A DNA stretch of 64,000 bases from Endozoicomonas sp. G2_2 (GTDB lineage Bacteria; Pseudomonadota; Gammaproteobacteria; Nevskiales; Salinisphaeraceae), in the NCBI RefSeq assembly GCF_017744135.1, contig NZ_JAGHQU010000006.1:186001-250000 (forward strand), given 5' to 3'. The position numbers and the translations under genes were made by a program. Below are positions 46,940 to 57,121 of this stretch, piece after piece; positions within the stretch are counted from its first letter, which is position 1, and the number at the start of each line of letters is the position of its first letter. Under the pieces are notes generated by a model, which saw nothing but the letters and a program-made list of their open reading frames with translations, did not search any database and was not told the origin of the DNA.

Positions 46940-47893
46940 ATGACGCCCAGTGCTTCTGCCGGCAGCCCCGCTGCGCGCGCTGCCGACACCGCGATCGGCG
47001 CGGAACTCGCCGATGTCCAGCGTGCCGTGGCGAGCCGCGTGTTCGGCAAGCCCGAACGCATCCGCCTCGCACTCGCCTGCCTGCTGGCCGATGGCCACCT
47101 GCTGATCGAGGATGTGCCCGGCGTGGGCAAGACCACGCTCGCGCACAGCTTGGCGCAGGCTCTGGGGCTGACTTTTTCGCGTATCCAGTTCACCAGCGAC
47201 CTGATGCCCAGCGACATCCTCGGGGTGTCGGTCTATGACCGCAACGCGGCAGCGTTTCATTTCAACGCCGGGCCGATCTTTGCCCAGCTGGTGCTCGCCG
47301 ACGAGGTCAATCGCGCCAGCCCGCGCACCCAGAGCGCGCTGCTCGAGGCGATGGCCGAGCGCCAGGTCACCATCGAAGGGCGCACCCGCGCGCTCGGCAC
47401 GCCGTTCGCGGTGATCGCGACCCAGAATCCGGTCGATCACAGCGGCACGTTCGCGCTGCCCGACAGCCAGCTGGATCGTTTTCTCATGCGTATCGATCTC
47501 GGCTACCCGCCGGATAGCGCGGAACGCCGGCTGTTGGCCGAGGGCAGCCGTCGCCCACCGCCACTCGCGCCGGTCGCCGATACAGCGGCGCTGCTGCGTT
47601 GGCAGCAGGCCGCTGCGGCCGTGCATACACGCGACGCCGTGATCGACTACCTGCTGCAGCTTGTCGGGTTCACGCGTCGTAGCGGCGTGTTCGAACAGGG
47701 GCTGTCGCCACGTGCGGGCCTGGCCCTGCGTCGGGCGGCCCAGGCCTGGGCATTGATCGACGCGCGCGATTTCGTCATGCCCGAAGATGTGCAGGCCGTA
47801 CTGCCGGCTGTGGTCGATCATCGCCTGACACGGCGCGATGCCGGCGACAGCCGCGCCTCGGCGCTGCTTCGTGAACAGGTCGGCGTGATCTAG
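46940..47893 (+). CDS. MoxR-family AAA+ ATPase
   Basis: This 317-residue AAA+ protein has Walker A EDVPGVGKTTLAHSL near residue 55, Walker B LVLADEVNRASPRTQSALLEAM, sensor 1 VIATQNPVDHSGTFALPDSQLDRF, read in part, and a C-terminal lid. MoxR ATPases act as chaperones for neighbouring VWA or DUF58 proteins. It heads a moxR-DUF58-tgpA-nudix cluster, a common arrangement in proteobacteria. Confidence 0.93.
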   Translation: MTPSASAGSPAARAADTAIGAELADVQRAVASRVFGKPERIRLALACLLADGHLLIEDVPGVGKTTLAHSLAQALGLTFSRIQFTSDLMPSDILGVSVYDRNAAAFHFNAGPIFAQLVLADEVNRASPRTQSALLEAMAERQVTIEGRTRALGTPFAVIATQNPVDHSGTFALPDSQLDRFLMRIDLGYPPDSAERRLLAEGSRRPPPLAPVADTAALLRWQQAAAAVHTRDAVIDYLLQLVGFTRRSGVFEQGLSPRAGLALRRAAQAWALIDARDFVMPEDVQAVLPAVVDHRLTRRDAGDSRASALLREQVGVI

Positions 47894-48036
47894 ACGCTTG
47901 CCGGCACCCGGTATCGTTCCGGCATCGGCGACTCGGCCGCAATGACCGCGCGAATGCGCGATCGAGGGAATGTCTTGCGCAACTCGCAACACCACATCCG
48001 CGAAAAACACACCCCGCGCGCCGCGCCGTGCCGTTC

Positions 48037-48990
48037 ATGAGCCTGCGCGGGCGCGCCCGCGATGCCCGTGCGCGCTTCATCGATCGACGCACGCCGGTTC
48101 GCGCGCTGCCGCTCGCGGTGTCGCGGCGCCGGCTGTATATCCTGCCCACACGCAGCGGTGCCCTGTTTGCCGTTTTGCTCACGGTCATGCTGCTGGGTGC
48201 GACCAATTACGAGAACAGCCTGGCCTTCGCGCTCACGTTCTGGCTCGGCGCGATTACGCTCGTCTCCATGCACCATGCCCACGGCAATCTGCTCGGCGTG
48301 CAGATCATCACCGTGAGCGCCGCACCGGTATTTGCGGGCAATGCGGCGCGATTCGAGATCAGCCTCAATCACGACACCGGACGAGCGCGCCGGGCATTGC
48401 GGATCAGCGCCGACGACGCCGAGGCGAGCACCCGGGTCGATATCGAACCCGGCGATACCCGGACCGTCACCATTGCCGTGCCAGCCACGCACCGCGGCCG
48501 GCTGCGCTGTCCGCGGTTGCGGATCGAAAGCGTCTACCCCATCGGCCTGTTTCGCGCCTGGACATGGCTGCAGCCGGATGCCCGCGTGTTGGTCTATCCA
48601 CGTAACGCCGGACGCGATCGCCTGCCCGCCCGCGCTAGCGGCGAACAGCCGGCACAGCAGCTCACCGCTCGCGGCCACGACGATTTCCTTGGCCATCGCC
48701 CCTATGTGGCCGGTGACTCGACGCGCCGTATCGACTGGAAGGCCAGCGCGCGCAGCGACGATCTGCTCGTGCGCGAGTACGCCGAGCGCCGCAGCGAAAC
48801 CCTCTGGCTGGACGAAGCGCTTGCCGGGGCGGGCGATCGCGAGGCGCGGCTGTCGCAGCTCGCCCGCTGGGTGCTGCTCGCCGATCGCGCGGGCCTGGCC
48901 TACGGGCTGCAGGTGAACAACGAGCGCATTGGCCCCGACGCGGGCCCCGCGCACCGGCAGGCCTGCCTGCGGGCTTTGGCGCTGGCATGA
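48037..48990 (+). CDS. DUF58 domain-containing membrane protein
   Basis: Two hydrophobic segments near residues 43-85 (ALFAVLLTVMLLGATN and AFALTFWLGAITLV) precede a cytoplasmic region with the DUF58 signature DFLGHRPYVAGDSTRRIDWK followed by SARSDDLLVREY. The function is unknown, but it is consistently paired with MoxR and TgpA. The ATG at 48037 is preferred; a GTG at 48028 is in frame. Neither has a strong ribosome binding site. The stop overlaps the tgpA start by ATGA. Confidence 0.88.
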   Translation: MSLRGRARDARARFIDRRTPVRALPLAVSRRRLYILPTRSGALFAVLLTVMLLGATNYENSLAFALTFWLGAITLVSMHHAHGNLLGVQIITVSAAPVFAGNAARFEISLNHDTGRARRALRISADDAEASTRVDIEPGDTRTVTIAVPATHRGRLRCPRLRIESVYPIGLFRAWTWLQPDARVLVYPRNAGRDRLPARASGEQPAQQLTARGHDDFLGHRPYVAGDSTRRIDWKASARSDDLLVREYAERRSETLWLDEALAGAGDREARLSQLARWVLLADRAGLAYGLQVNNERIGPDAGPAHRQACLRALALA

Positions 48991-51032
48991 GCGCTGGCAT
49001 GAGCACCGTGGCACGCAGGGGTAGGCTGGAAGCGCCGGACGCGGCCCAGCGCCTGCGTCTCGTCGTCTGCCTGAGCCTGATCGCGATCCCGCATGCCCTG
49101 CACCTGCCGCTGTGGGTGCTCGGCCTCGCGGTGCCAATCATCATCTGGCAATTCATTGCCGCCTCGCGCGGTTGGCCCCTGCCCGGCCGGCTGGTGCGAT
49201 TCGCGCTCGCGGCCGCGGCCTTCGGCGCCGTCTTCGTCGGCTTCGGGCGCGTCAACGGCCAGGAGGCCGGCGTGTCGCTGCTCGTGCTCATGCTCGCGCT
49301 CAAGCTCTGCGAGATCCGCAGCCATCGCGATGCGATGGTCTTCCTGTCGCTGACCTGTTTTCTGCTCGTCACCCAGTTCCTGTTTTCGCAAAGCCTCGCG
49401 ATGGCGGTCTATCTGGTCGTGGGCACCTGGGTGATCATGGCCGCCTTCGTGGATATCGGCAGCGGCGGCCCGCCGCGGGCCACGCTCGCCGAAAGCGCGC
49501 GCCTGCTCGCCCAGGCGCTGCCGATCGCGGCCCTGCTCTTCGTGCTGTTTCCGCGTATTCCGGGCCCGCTATGGGGGCTGCCCTCGGACGCCGGTGCACA
49601 GGCTACGAGCGGGCTGTCCGAAAGCATGTCCCCGGGCAGCATCACCGATCTCGCGCTGTCGGGCGGTGTGGCGCTGCGTGCGCGCTTCGACGCCGATGTG
49701 CCGCCGCCCGCCGCGCGCTACTGGCGCGGCCCAGTGCTCTGGGATTTCGACGGCCGTACCTGGTCGCGCAATCAGGCCAACGAGCGCCTGCCGGCGGCCG
49801 ATCTCGCGATCGCCGACGGGCAGCGCTGGCAGGTGGATATCACCCTCGAGCCGACCCGACACGACTGGTTGATCGCGCTCGATGTGCCGGTCGCTGCCGA
49901 CCGCCCGACCACGCGCAGCGCGGGCGCGACTCTCACCGCCGACGACGACATCGATCAGCGCATCCGCTACCTCGCCACATCGATCAGCGGCGGCGTGCTC
50001 GACGGCGACCTCGCGGCCACCACGCGTCGTCGCGCCCTGCTGCTGCCGGTCGAGGGCAACGACCGGGCGCGGGCGCTGGCACGCCGCTGGCGCGCCCAGG
50101 GCCTGGCGCCCGCCGAGATCGTTGATGCCGCGCTGCTGCGTTTTCGCCGCCAGCCGTACAGCTACACGCTTACGCCACCGGCAACGAGCCGCGACAACAG
50201 TGTGGACGACTTCCTGTTCGAGTCGCTGGCGGGTTTTTGCGAACACTACGCGGGCGCGTTCACGTTCCTCATGCGCGCCGCCGGCGTGCCGGCACGGGTG
50301 GTGACCGGCTATCAGGGCGCTGAACAGGCCACGGTGGGCGACTACTGGGTGGTGCGCAATTCCGACGCCCACGCCTGGGCCGAGGTCTGGCTCGAAGGTC
50401 GAGGCTGGGTACGAGTCGATCCGACCGCCGCGGTCGCGCCGGGGCGGATCGAATCCGGCGTGGCGGCATCGATCGCCGATCGTAATGCCCTGCCCTATAT
50501 GGCGCGCGGCGGCGGCGATGCCTGGTATCGCATCCAGATGCTCTGGGACGGCATCAACGCCGGCTGGAATCGCTGGTTTCTCGCCTACGGCCCCGGACTG
50601 CAACAACGCGTGCTCGACATGCTCGGCCTGGGGGGCGGCTGGGGCAAGGCGTTGCTGGCCCTGACCGCGGGCGTGGTTGCGTTGCTGGCGCTGGTTTCGG
50701 TCGGCATCGCCTGGCGTCTGCGCCAGATCGCGGATGCCGACCCGGTCGTGCGCGCCTGGCGCCAGATCTGCGCGCGCCTGGGCGCCATCGGCTATCCACG
50801 CGCCGCCAGCGAAGGCCCGCGCGCCTACGCCGAACGCATCGCCGCACTACGCCCCGACCTCGCGGATTCGATCGACGACCTGGCCCGTCGCTATGTGCGG
50901 TTACGCTATGGGCACGACACCGACGATGCGCGCGACCGGCGCCAGGCATTCATCGCCCGCGCCCGGGCCTTTCGTGCGCGCCGACGCGCACGCGCCGAAC
51001 ACGGGCCAGGCACGCCCCGGAGTAGACCATGA
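48987..51032 (+). CDS. tgpA: Transglutaminase-like membrane protein TgpA
   Basis: This 681-residue protein has several N-terminal membrane helices (about 20-190), then a periplasmic DUF3488 region and a transglutaminase-like domain. Its catalytic triad is Cys418 (SLAGFCEHYAG), His462 (SDAHAWAEVW) and Asp478 (WVRVDPTA). A further membrane helix near 565-590 and a DUF4129-like C-terminus follow. In Pseudomonas the homologue is essential. It is coupled by ATGA overlaps to the DUF58 gene before it and the NUDIX gene after it. Confidence 0.92.
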   Translation: MSAGMSTVARRGRLEAPDAAQRLRLVVCLSLIAIPHALHLPLWVLGLAVPIIIWQFIAASRGWPLPGRLVRFALAAAAFGAVFVGFGRVNGQEAGVSLLVLMLALKLCEIRSHRDAMVFLSLTCFLLVTQFLFSQSLAMAVYLVVGTWVIMAAFVDIGSGGPPRATLAESARLLAQALPIAALLFVLFPRIPGPLWGLPSDAGAQATSGLSESMSPGSITDLALSGGVALRARFDADVPPPAARYWRGPVLWDFDGRTWSRNQANERLPAADLAIADGQRWQVDITLEPTRHDWLIALDVPVAADRPTTRSAGATLTADDDIDQRIRYLATSISGGVLDGDLAATTRRRALLLPVEGNDRARALARRWRAQGLAPAEIVDAALLRFRRQPYSYTLTPPATSRDNSVDDFLFESLAGFCEHYAGAFTFLMRAAGVPARVVTGYQGAEQATVGDYWVVRNSDAHAWAEVWLEGRGWVRVDPTAAVAPGRIESGVAASIADRNALPYMARGGGDAWYRIQMLWDGINAGWNRWFLAYGPGLQQRVLDMLGLGGGWGKALLALTAGVVALLALVSVGIAWRLRQIADADPVVRAWRQICARLGAIGYPRAASEGPRAYAERIAALRPDLADSIDDLARRYVRLRYGHDTDDARDRRQAFIARARAFRARRRARAEHGPGTPRSRP

Positions 51033-51604
51033 CCGACGACCCCCGCCGTTTCTGCCCTCTCTGCGCCAGCGCGCTCGAACAGCGCGAGATCAACGGCTTC
51101 GAACGCCCCGCCTGCTCCGCGTCGGATTGCGGCTTCGTGTTCTGGGACAACCCGATCCCAGTGGTCGCAGGCATAGTCGAGCACGAAGGCAAGCTCGTGT
51201 TCGCCCGCAACGCTCTCTGGCCCGAAGGCATGTACGGCCTGGTCACCGGCTTTCTGGAGCCGCGGGAAACCCCAGAGGACGGCATCGTGCGAGAAGTCGC
51301 CGAGGAACTGGGCATCGAAACCCGTATCACCACCTTCGTCGGCGCCTACGGCTTTGCCCGCAAGAACCAGCTGCTGCTCGCCTATCATCTGGTTGGCGAA
51401 GGCGAGATCACCCTCGACCCGGAGCTGGTCGACTATTTCCATGTCGAGAAATCCAAAGCCGAATACTGGCCCGGCGGCACGGGTCTTGCGGTACGCGACT
51501 GGCTGCGTACCCAGGGGTTTGATCCGCAACCCCGCGAACTGCCCGAAGCCGTGCAGCAGTGGATGAAAGCGCCGCCAAAGGACGACAGCCGGATCAGCGG
51601 CTAG
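51029..51604 (+). CDS. NUDIX hydrolase with zinc ribbon
   Basis: The N-terminus has a zinc ribbon (Cys9, Cys12, Cys29, Cys34). A complete Nudix box follows at 74-96: GFLEPRETPEDGIVREVAEE with LGI. At 191 residues it resembles NudC-like or ADP-ribose-type hydrolases of moxR clusters, but the NADH-specific SQPWPFPxS motif of NudC is absent. The substrate is unknown. Its TAG stop shares CTAG with the stop of the convergent MFS gene. Confidence 0.9.
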   Translation: MTDDPRRFCPLCASALEQREINGFERPACSASDCGFVFWDNPIPVVAGIVEHEGKLVFARNALWPEGMYGLVTGFLEPRETPEDGIVREVAEELGIETRITTFVGAYGFARKNQLLLAYHLVGEGEITLDPELVDYFHVEKSKAEYWPGGTGLAVRDWLRTQGFDPQPRELPEAVQQWMKAPPKDDSRISG

Positions 51605-52866
51605 CCTTTGCCGGGCGCCTCGCGCGCGTCGACCCGCGTGAGCAGCCAGCCACCGGCCACGAACAGCACCAGCACGGACAGGATCGACAGGCGGGCGCTG
51701 CCGGTCATGGCGGCGGTGACGCCGACCAGCAGCGGGCCGATCACGGCCGCGAACTTGCCCATCATGTTGTAGATGCCGAAATACTCGCCGGCGCGCCCGT
51801 CCGGGATAAGCCGCGCGAAATAGGAGCGCGACAGCGACTGCACGCCGCCCTGCACCAGACCGATCACCGCCGCCATCACATAGAACTGCCACTCGTAGGC
51901 GAGGAAATAGCCCCAGGCCGTCACGCCCGCGTAGACAGCAAGACCGACATAGATCGCCTTCTTGGTCTCCCATTTCGAGGCGAGCCAGCCGAAGGCGACC
52001 GCTGCCGGGAAACCGATGAACTGCACGAGCAGGAGCGCGGTGATCAGACTCGTCTCGCCGAAGCCGAGATTGAGGCCGAAATCCACGGCCATGCGGATGA
52101 TGGTGTGCACGCCGTCGATATACAGCCAGTAGGCGATCAGAAACACGAGTACCGGCTTTTCGCTGAAGATGCGCCGCGCGGTACGCCGCAGCTCCGCGAG
52201 GCCTTCGCGCATGGCCTGGCCCGCGCCGGGTGCATCGGCCGGGCGGCCCTCGTCCACCCACAGGAATACGGGCAGCGAGAACAGCCCCCACCAGACCGCG
52301 ACACTCAGAAACGACCAACGCACGGCGGCGGCGCGATCCGCCAGAGCGAACAGCTCCGGCCACAGCGTCATCGCGACGTTGACCGCCAGCAGCAGGCCGC
52401 CGCCGAGATAGCCCAGACCGTAACCGAGCGCGGAGACGCGATCGTAGTCGGCCGGCGTGCAGACATCCACGATCAGGCTGTCGTAGAACACCATGGCGAG
52501 AAAAAACGCCGTGGAGGCCACCACGAACAGCGACAAGGCCGACAGCCACTGGCCTTCGCCGACGAAGAACAAGCCGGCCGTAGCGACAACGGCAACACCT
52601 GTCGCTGCCGCCAGCCAGGGCTTCTTGCGCCGGCTGCGATCGGCGATCGCACCCAGCAGCGGCGCAAGAAACAGCACGATCAGGCTCGCCAGCGCGCTGC
52701 CGACCCCGAGCTGCAGCGTGCTGGTCTCGGCCGGATGCCCCGAACTCCAGTAGGTCTTGAAGAAGATCGGGAAGAAACCCGCCACCACCGTGGTCGAGAA
52801 CGCCGAGTTGGCCCAGTCGTAAAAAGCCCAGCCGAACTGGGCCCGGCGGTTGCGGGAGTCGCTCAT
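51601..52866 (-). CDS. MFS transporter of the Atg22/UMF1 family
   Basis: This 421-residue protein has twelve hydrophobic segments and begins with the family motif FGWAFYDWANSAFST. The DRSRRKKPW loop after helix 2 and the LSRSYFARLIPDGRAGEYFG segment in helix 10-11 also match Atg22-like (UMF1) transporters. Fungal Atg22 exports amino acids from the vacuole; the bacterial substrate is unknown. It is transcribed alone, convergent with the NUDIX gene. Confidence 0.88.
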   Translation of the reverse strand: MSDSRNRRAQFGWAFYDWANSAFSTTVVAGFFPIFFKTYWSSGHPAETSTLQLGVGSALASLIVLFLAPLLGAIADRSRRKKPWLAAATGVAVVATAGLFFVGEGQWLSALSLFVVASTAFFLAMVFYDSLIVDVCTPADYDRVSALGYGLGYLGGGLLLAVNVAMTLWPELFALADRAAAVRWSFLSVAVWWGLFSLPVFLWVDEGRPADAPGAGQAMREGLAELRRTARRIFSEKPVLVFLIAYWLYIDGVHTIIRMAVDFGLNLGFGETSLITALLLVQFIGFPAAVAFGWLASKWETKKAIYVGLAVYAGVTAWGYFLAYEWQFYVMAAVIGLVQGGVQSLSRSYFARLIPDGRAGEYFGIYNMMGKFAAVIGPLLVGVTAAMTGSARLSILSVLVLFVAGGWLLTRVDAREAPGKG

Positions 52867-53127
52867 GGAGATGTCCTAGGGCCTGTTAACGCTCATGAAA
52901 TCGCGGCGTAGCGGGCCGTTTTCGTACGAGACCGGGCGCCGTGTCGCTGGGTTGTATGGGCGTACTGCGACGCGAAATCGCGCAAGCTCGAATACGGTTC
53001 GGGCGGCCCGCTTCCCGAACCGTTGCGCGCCCACGTGAATAATCAGCAGCGCCATACGGCGCTGCGTGGCTTGTCCGGCACGATTTCGGGCGGCAACACG
53101 GCGATTCCACATTCGTGTTGACCGCCC
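52867..53127. other. 261-base gap with two perfect hairpins and an insertion-end-like motif
   Basis: CGGTTCGGG (52995-53003) pairs perfectly with CCCGAACCG (53014-53022), and CAGCGCC (53047-53053) pairs with GGCGCTG (53058-53064). GGGCCTGTTAAC at 52879-52890, just after CTAG, looks like the end of some IS5-like elements. A 78-codon reverse frame across the hairpins has no recognisable domain and is judged non-coding. It may be a degenerate mobile element or a structured 5' region of the MFS gene. Confidence 0.5.
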
Positions 53128-53595
53128 TTAAATCAGATCCAGCGCGAGCAGCAGTGCGTCCTCGCGCCCGTCCGGCGCCGGATAGTAGCCCGGCCGCGTG
53201 GCAATACGCTCGAAGCCGCAACGCTTGTACAATCGCCGGGCCGACTTGTTCGACGGGCGCACCTCCAGCAGCACACGCTCGGCGCGCTCGGCCTCTGCCT
53301 GGCCGATCAACGCCTCGAGCAGCCGATCCGCCACGCCGTGGCCGCGCGCGTCGGGGGCCACGCACAGATTGAGCACGTGCGCCTCGCCGACCGCCACCGA
53401 CAGCAGTGCATAGCCGATCACCTGTTCGTCGAGATCGGTCGCCACCCAGGCGTGATAGCCAACGCGCAGACAGTCGCGGAAGATGCGCTCGCTCCAGGGA
53501 TAACCGTAGGACACCTGCTCGATCTCGAGCACCGCCGGCACATCGCGCGAGCGCATGCCGCGCACCCCGATGAGCTGGCGTGGTTCGACGCTCAT
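53128..53595 (-). CDS. rimI: Ribosomal protein S18-alanine N-acetyltransferase RimI
   Basis: RimI is a GNAT acetyltransferase that acts on the N-terminus of S18. The 155-residue protein has the GNAT core: IEQVSYGYPWSERIFRDCL, motif A with CVAPDARGHGVADRLL for acetyl-CoA binding, and the Tyr-containing LYKRCGFERIATRPGYY. It overlaps the upstream glycosylase gene by ATGA. Confidence 0.93.
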   Translation of the reverse strand: MSVEPRQLIGVRGMRSRDVPAVLEIEQVSYGYPWSERIFRDCLRVGYHAWVATDLDEQVIGYALLSVAVGEAHVLNLCVAPDARGHGVADRLLEALIGQAEAERAERVLLEVRPSNKSARRLYKRCGFERIATRPGYYPAPDGREDALLLALDLI

Positions 53596-54449
53596 GCGGC
53601 CGCGATCCGCCGCGCGATCTGCTTGAGATCGTCCCAGGCCTTGGCCTTCTGGCCGGGGCTGCGCAACAAGAACGCCGGGTGGTAGGTCACCAGCACGTCG
53701 AGCTCGCGACGCGGGTATCGATGCAGGCTGCCCCGCAGCTTGCCCAGACTGGCCTTGCTGTCGAGCAGCGTCTGGGCGGCGACGCGCCCGACCGCGACCA
53801 CCAGTTTGGGATCCATCAGCTCGATCTGGCGCTCCAGAACCGGCCAGTCCGCGGCCACCTCGTCCGGGTTCGGATCCCGATTGTTGGGCGGGCGAAACTT
53901 GCAGATGTTGGTGATGTAGACGTTGGTTTCACGCGAGCAGCCAATGGCGAAGAGCATGCGGTCGAGCAGCTTGCCGGCACGGCCGACAAACGGCACGCCG
54001 TGGGCGTCCTCGTTGGCACCGGGCGCTTCGCCGACGATGAGCACATCCGCATCACGCGCGCCGATGCCGAACACCGGCCGCGAGGCGCCGCGATGGTCGC
54101 GCGTGGCAAGCCACGCTTCCAGCGCCTGCCAGTCCATCGACGAAACGGGGCCGAATTCATCGCCGGGCGCGCTGGTGGGCGCGGGCCGCGAAGTCTCGTC
54201 CGGTTCCGGCGCGGCCGCGGGCGCGGGCACCGGCGCCGACTCCTCCGCTACCGAATGCGAAGCCGCGGCGGCCGGGCGCGTGTCGGCGCTCGTCTCGACG
54301 TCTGTCGGCGCCGCTGTCGTTTGTGCTTCGACTGCGGCGACCGGCGTCGGCACGCGCGACGCGGTTTGCGCGAGGGCGCCGTCGACACGCGGTTGCCAGT
54401 CCACGAGGCCGAGCGCCGAGAGCATTCGCTTGCGTTCGTCGAGCGCCAT
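53592..54449 (-). CDS. Uracil-DNA glycosylase superfamily protein lacking Fe-S cysteines
   Basis: An Ala/Pro-rich N-terminal linker (about 25-105) leads to a UDG fold: GEAPG at 140-144, PFVGRAG at 153-159, [13 protein letters not shown] at 181-193 and HPAFLLR at 257-263. Family 4 enzymes normally hold a [4Fe-4S] cluster through an N-terminal CxxC and two later Cys. Here the expected KCRPP is KFRPP and the later Cys is Trp, and no CxxC is seen. It may still bind DNA or remove uracil without the cluster. The pairing with rimI is common in gammaproteobacteria. Confidence 0.85.
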   Translation of the reverse strand: MALDERKRMLSALGLVDWQPRVDGALAQTASRVPTPVAAVEAQTTAAPTDVETSADTRPAAAASHSVAEESAPVPAPAAAPEPDETSRPAPTSAPGDEFGPVSSMDWQALEAWLATRDHRGASRPVFGIGARDADVLIVGEAPGANEDAHGVPFVGRAGKLLDRMLFAIGCSRETNVYITNICKFRPPNNRDPNPDEVAADWPVLERQIELMDPKLVVAVGRVAAQTLLDSKASLGKLRGSLHRYPRRELDVLVTYHPAFLLRSPGQKAKAWDDLKQIARRIAAA

Positions 54450-54506
54450 GCCGACAGACTACCCGCTCGCCGTGCGTTTGCCAGCCATGACGACGCCTCG
54501 AACGTG

Positions 54507-55274
54507 TCAGGCCCGGGGCTGGCGACGCCGCCGACGGCGCAGTGCCTGTACCGGGCCCGAGAGCGCGTAGACGAGAAACCCGAGGAACAGCACGCGCGGC
54601 GGGTCGATGACGATCGCCACGAACACGATCAGCATGAACAGGATGTAGCGAAACGGCACCCGCTCGCCGAAGTTGAGATCCTTGAAGCTGTCGTAGCGCA
54701 CGTTCGAGACCATGAGCACGCCGGCAATCACGGTGAGCGCGAACACGAACACCACGAGGTTGCTGCCCTGAATGCCGAAGTCGGCGCCTACCCAGACAAA
54801 GCCGACCAGCAGGCCGGCGGCTGCCGGGCTCGGCAGACCGAGAAAAATCTTCTTCTCGGTGGCACCACCCCGGGTGATGTTGAACCGCGCCAGGCGCAGG
54901 GCCGCGGAGGCGGCATAGAAGAACGCGGCCAGCCAGCCCAGCTTGCCCGCCACATCGCTGTAGTACGCCAGGCTTTCCAGGCTGTAGAGATAGGCCAGCA
55001 GCCCGGAGGCCAGCCCGAAAGAGACCAGGTCCGCGAGGCTGTCGTACTGGATGCCGAAATCGCTTTCGGTATGCGTCAGCCGGGCGACGCGCCCATCGAG
55101 CATGTCGGTGAGCATGGCCACGAAGATGGCCACGGCCGCCACCACGAATCGCCCCTGGGTCGCCGCGATGATGGAATAGAAACCGGCAAACAGCGTGCCG
55201 GTCGTAAACAGGTTGGGCAGCAGGTAGATGCCACGCTTGCGGCGGCTTTCCCGCACGGTCTCGGTATCGTTCAT
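54507..55274 (-). CDS. pssA: CDP-diacylglycerol-serine O-phosphatidyltransferase
   Basis: PssA makes phosphatidylserine. The CDP-alcohol phosphotransferase motif DG-x2-AR-x8-G-x3-D-x3-D is intact in [20 protein letters not shown] with LAD. Several hydrophobic helices make it a membrane-bound type II enzyme of 255 residues. It lies downstream of the psd-like gene and ilvC, an arrangement like Pseudomonas pssA-ilvC. Confidence 0.94.
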   Translation of the reverse strand: MNDTETVRESRRKRGIYLLPNLFTTGTLFAGFYSIIAATQGRFVVAAVAIFVAMLTDMLDGRVARLTHTESDFGIQYDSLADLVSFGLASGLLAYLYSLESLAYYSDVAGKLGWLAAFFYAASAALRLARFNITRGGATEKKIFLGLPSPAAAGLLVGFVWVGADFGIQGSNLVVFVFALTVIAGVLMVSNVRYDSFKDLNFGERVPFRYILFMLIVFVAIVIDPPRVLFLGFLVYALSGPVQALRRRRRRQPRA

Positions 55275-55345
55275 GGCCCAGAGTCTAAAGCAGAGTGGCC
55301 GCGAGACCTATCGCAGTTCGCGCGGCGGAGGCAGGCCGCGGGGCT

Positions 55346-55999
55346 TTATGCCGCCTCGGGATTGTCGCCGCGACCGTTTTCGCTCTTGTGCACGAGCTTG
55401 GCGAGTACGCAGGCGCCGCCACGCACGCGGTCGCCGAGTTCGACTTCCACCCGCGAATTGACGGGCAGGTACAGCTCCACTCGGCGTGCGAGCCGTCGCA
55501 TGCCGCAGCAGCGGCCCTGGCCGACGCGCTCGCCGTAGTTGCTGCGACAGGGGCGCAGCCCGAACAGGCTGCCTTCGCGGATGACGATGACGAGGTCGTC
55601 GCCTTCGTCGGTCTTGATGCGTGAGGCGCAGCCATCGAGTTGTTCGATGGCCTCCCCGGTGAGCTCGAGCACCGTACCCTCGACCGGCGAACGGATCAGG
55701 TAATTGCCGAACACGTCGACCTGCAGCGACAGCTTGATCGCCTCGCGGTCGAGAAACGGGTCGTAGCATTCACGCCGATGCACCACCCGGCCGTCCACCG
55801 GCGCAATGATCGCCAGCGGCTCGGCCGGGACGTTGCGCGGCGCGTCCCGAAAATACAGGCCGCCGGCGACGACCAGCACCAGCAACGGGCTGGCGGCCCA
55901 GAAACTGACCGCGGCGTTCACGATGAAGAACGCCACGGTCAGCCCGATGAGCACGACCCAGCCTTCGGGTACGAGATGGAAGAGCGTCTTGCGCCGCAT
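55346..55999 (-). CDS. Phosphatidylserine decarboxylase-like protein without the usual Gly-Ser cleavage site
   Basis: This 217-residue protein has two N-terminal hydrophobic helices, IIAPVDGRVVHR (about 64-75) and a C-terminal barrel segment (VELYLPVNSRVEVELGDRV), like short phosphatidylserine decarboxylases. Where those have FGSR for self-cleavage to a pyruvoyl enzyme, this protein reads MRRLARR (about 167-173). The VHVNR-type region is VFGNYLIRS. The only nearby Gly-Ser is at 143-144, about 25 residues early. Either it is inactive, or it cleaves elsewhere. Its pssA neighbour still suggests a phospholipid role. Confidence 0.75.
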   Translation of the reverse strand: MRRKTLFHLVPEGWVVLIGLTVAFFIVNAAVSFWAASPLLVLVVAGGLYFRDAPRNVPAEPLAIIAPVDGRVVHRRECYDPFLDREAIKLSLQVDVFGNYLIRSPVEGTVLELTGEAIEQLDGCASRIKTDEGDDLVIVIREGSLFGLRPCRSNYGERVGQGRCCGMRRLARRVELYLPVNSRVEVELGDRVRGGACVLAKLVHKSENGRGDNPEAA

Positions 56000-56034
56000 G
56001 CGGCGGAATCCGTTCTGTCAGACCGGGGCGTCGA

Positions 56035-57072
<1,038 letters not shown>

Positions 57073-57121
57073 TTATAGGTAAGGACACGCCCCGTGCGTG
57101 CCGCGACGTCTTGACTGGAAG

